Source: Eubacteriales bacterium (GTDB lineage: Bacteria > Bacillota_A > Clostridia > Christensenellales > Aristaeellaceae). From it: a DNA stretch of 13,937 nucleotides. Each line of letters begins with the position of its first letter. Within the stretch, counting starts at the first letter, position 1. The position numbers and the translations under genes are program-made. The notes below the pieces were generated by a model. That model had not been told where the DNA came from and made no database searches. It saw only the letters and a list, made by a program, of their open reading frames with translations. Positions 8,492-13,937 of this stretch are shown one piece after another. The DNA is taken from assembly GCA_028692205.1 (NCBI GenBank), contig JAQUXV010000031.1, positions 1 to 13,937 on the forward strand, read 5' to 3'.

Positions 8492-8705
8492 GGCAGCCGC
8501 GGGGAGCCTGTTACTGTGGGTTTAGCATACCATAAGAGTGGTAACTCCGTTTTTCCCCTAATGAGGCTGTTGCCAGCCCAACCGAGAACGCACGTCCCTG
8601 CATCGATAAGGGCGCTGTAAACGCAGCGGGTGACCTTGCCCTTCGGTGTCGTACGGAGCCGCCATGCTTTATCCGTTTAGCATCCTGCCGGAGGCAGGTT
8701 CGTTT
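8492..8705 (+). ncRNA. Candidate structured non-coding RNA between hemZ and glpK
   Basis: The region folds on paper into two domains plus a terminator. Domain 1 is a long irregular hairpin: GGCAGCC (8492-8498) with GGCT..GCC (8565-8574), GGGGA (8501-8505) with TCCCC (8554-8558), GTTAC (8510-8514) with GTAAC (8541-8545), TGTGG (8515-8519) with CCATA (8530-8534), and a 10-base loop. Domain 2 is closed by ACCGA (8581-8585) with TCGGT (8643-8647). It holds AAGGGC (8608-8613) with GCCCTT (8638-8643) and GCTG (8614-8617) with CAGC (8624-8627). A terminator ends it at 8684-8705. The gap has no protein gene. It could be a free small RNA or a leader that attenuates glpK. Size, two-domain shape and some T-box-like words make a raiA-motif RNA one candidate to test, but I do not recognise it with certainty. 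I see no clear promoter; it may be cut from the operon mRNA. Confidence 0.55.
8684..8705 (+). terminator. Terminator hairpin at the end of the structured region, before glpK
   Basis: CCTGCC (8684-8689) pairs perfectly with GGCAGG (8693-8698) around the loop GGA. A weak T-rich run, TTCGTTT (8699-8705), follows. It would end the hemZ operon transcript or the candidate small RNA about 50 bases before glpK. The interrupted T-run suggests partial termination. Confidence 0.55.
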
Positions 8706-8754
8706 GTCGTAGAAAATTCCGGAACGGAAAATACAAAACAGGGGGATTGGTTTT

Positions 8755-10248
8755 ATGAAGCGTTCCGTCCTCGTCGCGCTGGATCAAGGCACCACATCCA
8801 GCCGCGCAGTGGTGTTCGATACGGAGGGGCAGGTGCTTTCCACCCACGCAATCGAGTTTCCGCAGCACTATCCCAAACCCGGCTGGGTGGAGCATGACCC
8901 TGAGGATATTCTGAACACCCAGATCGCCGCGCTGCAGACGGCGGTAAAGCTCAGCGGCGTAGACGTGGGCGAGATCGCCGCCATCGGCATCACCAACCAG
9001 CGGGAAACCACCCTGCTGTGGGACCGCGCAACCGGCGCGTGCTTACACAACGCGATCGTCTGGCAGTGCCGCCGCACCGCCCCCTATGTGGAACGATTGG
9101 TAAACGACGGTAAAAGCGAGCTGATCCGCCGGAAAACGGGCCTTGTGCCCGATGCGTATTTCAGCGGCACTAAACTCGCGTGGCTCCTGGATACGCTGAA
9201 CCTGCACGGGCGTGCCGAACGTGGGGAGCTGTGCTTCGGCACGGTGGACAGTTTTTTGGCGTGGCATCTGGTGGAGGGGCGTCCGCACGTAACCGACGCC
9301 ACCAACGCGGGCCGCACGATGCTCTATAATATTCATACCCAGCAATGGGACGACGAACTTCTGCAAACGCTCTCCATCCCCCGCGCGCTGCTGCCGCAGG
9401 TAGTGGATACGGCGCAGGTGATCGGCAACCTGCGAAGCGATATTCTGGGCCGTCCCATCCCTGTAGCGGCGCTGGCTGGCGACCAGCACGCGGCGCTGTT
9501 CGGGCAGGCCTGCTTTGAAAAAGGCATGGTGAAAAACACCTACGGCACCGGCTGCTTTATGCTCATGAACACCGGTGAAACCCCCGTGGAAAGCCAAAAC
9601 GGGCTGCTGACCACCATGGCGTGGCGACTGAACGGCAAACCCACCTACGCACTGGAAGGCAGCGTGTTCATGGGCGGCGCAACCATACAATGGCTGCGGG
9701 ACGAGCTGAAGATGATTCAAACCAGCGCCGAAACCGAACAGATTGCCCAAAGCGTTGCGGATACGGCGGGCGTGTTTCTGGTGCCCGCGTTTACCGGGCT
9801 GGGCGCGCCGTACTGGGATATGTACAGCCGAGGCACCATCGTAGGTATGACGCGCGGCACCAACCGAGCGCACATTGTACGCGCCGCGCTGGAGGCAATC
9901 GCCTACCAGAGCGCCGGCCTGTTCGACGCCATGGCGGCGGATTGCGGTAGCCGTCCGCCCCGGATGCAGGTGGACGGAGGCGCAAGCGCAAACAGCTTTT
10001 TGATGCAGTTTCAAAGTGATATTCTGGGCGTGCCTGTGGTGCGGCCCGTCGTGTTGGAGACCACTGCGCTGGGCGCCGCCCTGCTGGCGGGCCTCGGCGT
10101 AGGCCTGTTTACCGATATACGGGAAGCCGCGCGCATGGTGAAGCCCGATCTTACCTTTACCCCCACGATGGGCGAATACGACCGGGGGCTGGCGATGTAC
10201 GGCTGGCACCGCGCGGTGGAGCGCGCCCGCGGTTGGGTGGAACGCTGA
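8755..10248 (+). CDS. glpK: Glycerol kinase GlpK
   Basis: This FGGY-family kinase phosphorylates glycerol to sn-glycerol 3-phosphate using ATP in the cytoplasm. The 497 residues match the family length, and the key residues fall at the same numbers as in E. coli GlpK: D10 (LDQGTTSS), R83-E84 (TNQRETT), W103, Y135 (YFSGTKLAW) and the catalytic base D243 ([12 protein letters not shown]245 in E. coli). [10 protein letters not shown] and [14 protein letters not shown] are the usual nucleotide-binding and FGGY signatures. The start is ATG 8755, 8 bases after AGGGGG (8740-8746). In many Gram-positive GlpK proteins a histidine just before the AGDQ motif is phosphorylated by HPr; here that stretch (residues 225-235, [11 protein letters not shown]) has no histidine. 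No glpF or glycerol-phosphate oxidase or dehydrogenase gene is adjacent; a NUDIX gene follows 20 bases after the stop. Confidence 0.96.
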   Translation: MKRSVLVALDQGTTSSRAVVFDTEGQVLSTHAIEFPQHYPKPGWVEHDPEDILNTQIAALQTAVKLSGVDVGEIAAIGITNQRETTLLWDRATGACLHNAIVWQCRRTAPYVERLVNDGKSELIRRKTGLVPDAYFSGTKLAWLLDTLNLHGRAERGELCFGTVDSFLAWHLVEGRPHVTDATNAGRTMLYNIHTQQWDDELLQTLSIPRALLPQVVDTAQVIGNLRSDILGRPIPVAALAGDQHAALFGQACFEKGMVKNTYGTGCFMLMNTGETPVESQNGLLTTMAWRLNGKPTYALEGSVFMGGATIQWLRDELKMIQTSAETEQIAQSVADTAGVFLVPAFTGLGAPYWDMYSRGTIVGMTRGTNRAHIVRAALEAIAYQSAGLFDAMAADCGSRPPRMQVDGGASANSFLMQFQSDILGVPVVRPVVLETTALGAALLAGLGVGLFTDIREAARMVKPDLTFTPTMGEYDRGLAMYGWHRAVERARGWVER

Positions 10249-10268
10249 AAATAAGCGGAGCGGAAAAA

Positions 10269-10718
10269 ATGTACGAAGTTGTGTTTGAAGATCAGCGCGC
10301 TGTGGAGGACAGCCTTTTCCGGTACGCGGTCATCGTAAGCCGGTACCGGGGGCAATGGATTTACTGCAGGCATCGGGATCGCGAAACCTGGGAGATTCCC
10401 GGCGGGCACCGGGAGCCGGACGAGCCTATTCTTGCAACAGCCCGGCGCGAACTGTATGAAGAAACCGGCGCGTTGGCCTTTGAGCTGACTCCGGTCTGCG
10501 CTTTCCATGTAACGGGCAGCGATCAGGGATACGGCCTGCTCTGCTTTGCGGAAGTGCGCGAGCTGGGTGATCTTCCGGGTTTTGAAATTAGGCAGGTTCT
10601 GTTTTTCAACCAGGAGCCCGCCCCGCTGACGTATCCCCAAATCCAACCAGCGCTGCTGCAAAGGGTGATCCGGTTTATCGCCGAAGATGACGCGACCGTT
10701 AATGCAGGTACGAAGTAG
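10269..10718 (+). CDS. NUDIX hydrolase
   Basis: This is a 149-residue NUDIX pyrophosphohydrolase that cleaves a nucleoside diphosphate linked to another group; the substrate cannot be told. The NUDIX box GX5EX7REUXEEXGU is perfect: G46, E52, R60, E61, L62, E64, E65 and G67 (GGHREPDE then ARRELYEETGA). The N-terminal strand pair FRYAVIVSRYRGQWIYCRHR and the IPGG lead-in are typical of a small NUDIX family found in Bacillota. The start is ATG 10269, with GGAG at 10257-10260 eight bases upstream. A TTG at 10233 lies inside glpK and has no such site. It is probably co-transcribed with glpK, but I know no functional link between the two. It ends about 110 bases before the stop of the convergent gene. 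Confidence 0.9.
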   Translation: MYEVVFEDQRAVEDSLFRYAVIVSRYRGQWIYCRHRDRETWEIPGGHREPDEPILATARRELYEETGALAFELTPVCAFHVTGSDQGYGLLCFAEVRELGDLPGFEIRQVLFFNQEPAPLTYPQIQPALLQRVIRFIAEDDATVNAGTK

Positions 10719-10754
10719 CTGCGCTATATACCCGAATCGGATATAAACCAAAAT

Positions 10755-10797
10755 CAAAAAGCCCTGCGGTTTCGCCGGTCGGCGCGCCCGCAGGGCT
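10755..10797 (-). terminator. Terminator of the leftward repeat-protein gene (possibly bidirectional)
   Basis: AGCCCTGCGG (10760-10769) pairs perfectly with CCGCAGGGCT (10788-10797). An inner stem CGCC (10773-10776) with GGCG (10781-10784) has the loop GGTC. Read leftward, the hairpin is followed at once by a run of five Ts (complement of 10755-10759), so it clearly ends the leftward gene 31 bases after its stop. Read rightward there is no T-run, but the strong stem may also slow transcripts from glpK and the NUDIX gene. Confidence 0.8.
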
Positions 10798-10827
10798 CTG
10801 TGCTGTTGAAAATCAGTTAATTGCGGT

Positions 10828-13800
10828 TTACTCCGAAAGGGTGGTAACCGGATCGAAGGCCGCATATTCGCTCATGATTTTTGTTGATCCGACATAACGG
10901 AAGGCCCGAATTTTATAGTAGTACGTCGTATCGGCTGTCCGGCCTGTGTTATTGTAGGACAGATAGTAACTGCTGCCGAGATACTTGATCTTGTTATACG
11001 TTCCGTTCTCTGTGGCACTGCGGTAGAGATAGTACCCGCTTGCTCCGCTGGTACGTGACCAGGATAGATGTACCGTTGAAGCACTGGTTGCCACCGCGCT
11101 GAGGCCGCTTGGCGAGTCCAGCGTGGGGGTGGCGCCTTCACTTGCGTCGCTGAGCGGACCGTAGTATTTGGTCGATCCAATATAGAAATAACCTCTTACT
11201 TTATAGTAATATGTTTTTCCGGTTGTCCGCCCGCCATTGGTGTAGGTTGTGTTTCGAGTATAACCAATGTAGGAGTAGGTGCCGGTGGCGCTTGTGGCAC
11301 GGTAAATGCCGTAATAATCCGCACCCTCCACAGAATCCCATGTAACGGTTATCGACCAGCAGCTGATCGGCGTTGCTTCAACCCCGGTAACTTTTGCACA
11401 GCGTAATACCGTATACTTATACGAACTCGGTGCTCCGTACAGATAATCCCCGTCGTTGTCGATAAACGCGCGGACACGGTAGCACACCTTATCCTTAATA
11501 TTGGCAACACTGCCCACATCATTATCAATATACTCCAGGTTGCTGGAAGAGGAGCCGGTGTTGATTAGCCACTTAATCGTCTCGTAATCACCCGTTGTGC
11601 CAACCCGGCGCTGAACGCAATATCCTTCCGCATTGCTGACCGCATTCCAAGTGATCCTTATGGTACTGTTGTCAATGCCATAAATAGATACGCCCGTTGG
11701 AGCGGAAAGGCGGGCAAGCGTGCGTACGGTAGAAGTTGAGCCCGGCCCGTATATTTTTACAGAATGATCTTCATAGCTATAGCTGTATGCCGTAACCACC
11801 GTATTGATATAGCGTCCGGAAATCGCTTTATCCGTTAACGTATAGGAGGTTACGTTGCCGACGTCTTTCTCCAGAACGATTGTACCATCGTCCAGCTTGC
11901 AGGTAATCTTATAACCATCCGCTCCTGATACGCCGGACCATTTATAGTAGACGGATTGATAGCTCTTTACTGTGCCGGTAACGGAAGAAGGCTTCGAAGG
12001 CTGTACCGTAATCGCTACCGCCTCTGAAAAGTCCTCGCTATAGCGTGCGGTACTCCCGTAGTAGAGGCGGCTTTTCACCTTGAACCAATAGGTTCTGCCG
12101 GGAGTACGGCCTGCAACATAGGCATACGAATAGCTGGAACTGACTGATGTTGCGTAAAGATATTCCCCGTTTTCCGAGGTGCTGTAGTAAACAACATAGC
12201 TGCTTGCGCCGTCGACCGCATCCCAGCTAATACGGGGTTTGCCGGACACGGTGGAGTTTCCGCCAACAATATTCTGCGGGATGCCGGGGCAGGAATACTG
12301 GCTTTTAGCCGAAGAGAACGCGCTGTAGAGATAATTGTTCTCATTGACAATGGAGTAGGAACGGATTTTGTAATAATATAACCGGCCCCTTGTGACATTT
12401 TCATGGAGATAGTCCGTCGCATCGCCCTCGGCAATGCTGGCAAGCCGGTACTTGCAATTGCTGTCAGTACCATAGTAAATCTCATAGCCGTCAGCGCCGT
12501 CTACCGCATCCCATTCGAGGAAAATACTATTATACGTTTGGCTGGTGGCCGTGAGGTTCGACGGCGCCACAGGTTTCACGCTGCAATTCTCAACATTGCT
12601 CGCTACGCCTTCAATGTTCTCACCGCTGGCCCCGCCGCAATAGGCGGAAATATAGTAGTAATAGTATTCGCCAACATCCAGGCCGGTAATGGTGTATTGC
12701 ACCGTGCTTCCGGAACGGGTGTCGTAAATCGGGGTAGCACCTGCGCCGCTTGCATCGGTGCATTCATAAATATTGTACCCGCTCGCTTTATCGCCGGTGC
12801 CGTCCACCGCATCCCAGGTGAGTACCAGGCTGCGCCCGGTGCCGGAGCTGACCTTGAAATTTTTTACCTGAGAAGGCTTTGCCGAACCTTCAACGATATC
12901 GGAAACCTCGCTGAATTCCTGAATCTCATTGAAATATACATAGGATTGGAGTTTCACATAGATGGTTTGTCCCGCCTGCACTTTATCGATCAGTTTGTAA
13001 CTGGTCGCAGTTCCGGAGGCAATGTCGACAACCTCATAGTCGCCGAATTCCTCTGCCGAATACATCAGCTTATAGCCGTTTACATCGCTCAGCGCGTTCC
13101 ACTTAATGTACAGGCTGGTGCATCCATAGGAGTAGACGTTTGTGATCACCGGCTTGCCCGGCATCGGACGCACGCTGATGTAATCCCCATATTCTCCCTC
13201 GTATGAAGCGCTTGCGTAGGTAACATAGGCGCAGATTTTATAGTAATAGGTTTCCGCCGTGGTTAGCCCGCTATCATAATAGTAGCCTCTGTCGGCTGAC
13301 GTAACCGTGCCAACCTTTGTATAATTATTATCTTCCTCCGTGGACCGCATGATATAATAACCGGTCGCTCCAGCAACGGGTGCGTCCCACGTCAGGCGAA
13401 CTGTTGTGCCGCTGATACAGGTAGCCCCAAAGTTGGCGGGAACGCCCGGCCGTGCACGCCCGGACACCGTGCTGCTTTGTTCGCCCTGCGTTACAATATC
13501 GTCTTCCGCGGTAACGATGCCGACAACGCGGAAATAATAGATTTTGCCGCAGATCAACCCATCTACATCGAAGGTTGTCTCATTCCCAACCGTTCTCCCG
13601 ATTTCAGAGTAGGTTACGGCGCTCCATGTCTTCTCCAAAATAATGTACTGTGCCGCTCCGTTGCATGCATCCCACGACAGCGTCAGCGACGTATAGGTGT
13701 TCGGTTTCACAACCAGATTTTGCACCTGTTCGGGCTTGCTTCTGGCATTGACGGTAGCTGAAATAGCGCCTTCTATCCGCGAACCGGCGCTCATACGATA

Positions 13801-13937
13801 AGCAGAAATGTAGTAGAAATAGGCTTCGCCCGTTTCCAGCGGGTTCGTATTGCCATCGATATAGGACGTCGTTGCATAGATAGTATCAATCAACTCGAAA
13901 TCGTCCGTTTCAATGCCCGGCTTGCGATAAATATAGT
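10828..13937 (-). CDS. Large fibronectin type III repeat protein, C-terminal part (5' end outside window)
   Basis: The visible part has about 1035 residues and no stop up to the window edge. The TTG at 13893-13891 is not a real start, because the codons before it (YIYRKPGIETDDFE) continue the repeat pattern. It consists of one half and ten complete fibronectin type III modules of 92-103 residues. Each has an early tryptophan (W-D-A-V or W-N-A type), then G-Y-x-I-Y, and a late tyrosine-rich strand such as YYYKIRAY. Such modules act as spacers or binding domains in extracellular bacterial proteins, including surface adhesins and polysaccharide enzymes. No catalytic domain, membrane segment, LPXTG or SLH motif is visible, and the protein ends directly after the last module, so any signal peptide, enzyme or anchor must lie upstream. 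GC is clearly lower than in the operon genes. Secretion is inferred. Confidence 0.9.
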   Translation of the reverse strand, partial: YIYRKPGIETDDFELIDTIYATTSYIDGNTNPLETGEAYFYYISAYRMSAGSRIEGAISATVNARSKPEQVQNLVVKPNTYTSLTLSWDACNGAAQYIILEKTWSAVTYSEIGRTVGNETTFDVDGLICGKIYYFRVVGIVTAEDDIVTQGEQSSTVSGRARPGVPANFGATCISGTTVRLTWDAPVAGATGYYIMRSTEEDNNYTKVGTVTSADRGYYYDSGLTTAETYYYKICAYVTYASASYEGEYGDYISVRPMPGKPVITNVYSYGCTSLYIKWNALSDVNGYKLMYSAEEFGDYEVVDIASGTATSYKLIDKVQAGQTIYVKLQSYVYFNEIQEFSEVSDIVEGSAKPSQVKNFKVSSGTGRSLVLTWDAVDGTGDKASGYNIYECTDASGAGATPIYDTRSGSTVQYTITGLDVGEYYYYYISAYCGGASGENIEGVASNVENCSVKPVAPSNLTATSQTYNSIFLEWDAVDGADGYEIYYGTDSNCKYRLASIAEGDATDYLHENVTRGRLYYYKIRSYSIVNENNYLYSAFSSAKSQYSCPGIPQNIVGGNSTVSGKPRISWDAVDGASSYVVYYSTSENGEYLYATSVSSSYSYAYVAGRTPGRTYWFKVKSRLYYGSTARYSEDFSEAVAITVQPSKPSSVTGTVKSYQSVYYKWSGVSGADGYKITCKLDDGTIVLEKDVGNVTSYTLTDKAISGRYINTVVTAYSYSYEDHSVKIYGPGSTSTVRTLARLSAPTGVSIYGIDNSTIRITWNAVSNAEGYCVQRRVGTTGDYETIKWLINTGSSSSNLEYIDNDVGSVANIKDKVCYRVRAFIDNDGDYLYGAPSSYKYTVLRCAKVTGVEATPISCWSITVTWDSVEGADYYGIYRATSATGTYSYIGYTRNTTYTNGGRTTGKTYYYKVRGYFYIGSTKYYGPLSDASEGATPTLDSPSGLSAVATSASTVHLSWSRTSGASGYYLYRSATENGTYNKIKYLGSSYYLSYNNTGRTADTTYYYKIRAFRYVGSTKIMSEYAAFDPVTTLSE
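10831..13937 (-). repeat. Tandem fibronectin type III modules, ten complete plus one partial
   Basis: In protein order the modules lie at 13720-13937 (partial), 13435-13719, 13147-13434, 12865-13146, 12559-12864, 12274-12558, 11986-12273, 11695-11985, 11386-11694, 11107-11385 and 10831-11106. Boundaries were set at the recurring N-terminal strand just after the proline-containing linker (for example SKPS, PGVPA, LSAPT). The modules are diverged rather than near-identical copies. The last two (ending in YYYKVRGYFYIGSTKYYG and YYYKIRAFRYVGSTK) are the most alike. Confidence 0.85.

Noticed and set aside
8535..8612. T-box riboswitch controlling glpK
   Set aside because: AGAGTGGTAACTCCG and CGTCCCT resemble antiterminator words, but the bulge reads TGGTAAC rather than TGGNACC, there is no room for a Stem I before it because hemZ ends at 8475, and glpK is not an amino-acid gene.
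8492..8705. SRP RNA, RNase P RNA or tmRNA
   Set aside because: Their hallmark sequences (for example the SRP domain IV GGAAG/AGCA core) are not present.
8704..8732. Separate promoter for glpK (TTGTCG, 17 bases, GAAAAT)
   Set aside because: Both boxes are poor matches and the region overlaps the T-run of the terminator; not strong enough to list.
8646..8897. 83-codon plus-strand frame before glpK
   Set aside because: It overlaps the structured RNA and the glpK start in another frame and has no ribosome binding site.
9043..10209. A 388-codon minus-strand frame opposite glpK
   Set aside because: It is a shadow of glpK, which has all catalytic residues.
12403..13206. 267-codon plus-strand frame opposite the repeat protein
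   Set aside because: It is a shadow frame; the minus strand carries a clear fibronectin type III repeat pattern across it.
10831..13937. CRISPR array or DNA-level tandem repeat
   Set aside because: The repetition is at protein level with diverged DNA; there are no short identical repeats with spacers.

Overview
The window looks like chromosomal DNA from a GC-rich member of the Bacillota, class Clostridia, probably a gut-type anaerobe. This rests on the gene set and order (recJ, bifunctional relA, dtd, an MBL hydrolase, then hemZ), on Bacillota-type purine-rich ribosome binding sites, and on hemZ, which is typical of this phylum. No species can be named from the sequence alone.

Layout. (1) Positions 1-668 hold the 3' part of a TusA plus DsrE sulfur-carrier gene that begins upstream of the window. 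(2) Positions 669-1194 hold no convincing protein gene. They contain a long imperfect inverted repeat with a nested hairpin (696-811), a strong intrinsic terminator (850-901) and an extended -10 promoter for recJ (about 1133-1162). (3) Positions 1195-8475 form one tightly packed rightward operon: recJ, relA, dtd, MBL-fold hydrolase, hemZ. It has 7-nt (recJ/relA) and 4-nt (MBL/hemZ) overlaps. It joins DNA repair, the stringent response and tRNA proofreading with a hydrolase and a radical SAM porphyrin enzyme. (4) Positions 8492-8705 lie between hemZ and glpK and fold on paper into a two-domain structured RNA ending in a terminator hairpin. This is the best candidate in the window for an interesting non-coding element. 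(5) Positions 8755-10718 hold glpK (glycerol kinase) and a NUDIX hydrolase, close together in the same direction. (6) A terminator at 10755-10797 separates these from a very long leftward gene (10828 to beyond the window end). That gene encodes at least ten and a half fibronectin type III modules, so it is probably a secreted or surface protein. Its base composition is visibly lower in GC than the operon genes.

I corrected several gene starts using ribosome binding sites and overlaps: relA at 3627, dtd at 5875, the MBL hydrolase at a TTG at 6341, and the NUDIX gene at 10269. The first and last genes are both cut by the window edge; their reading frames stay open to the ends and the extra residues continue the domain patterns.

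I saw no CRISPR array, transposase, tRNA or rRNA, and no obvious defence system. The least explained parts are the two structured intergenic regions and the fibronectin type III repeat protein.
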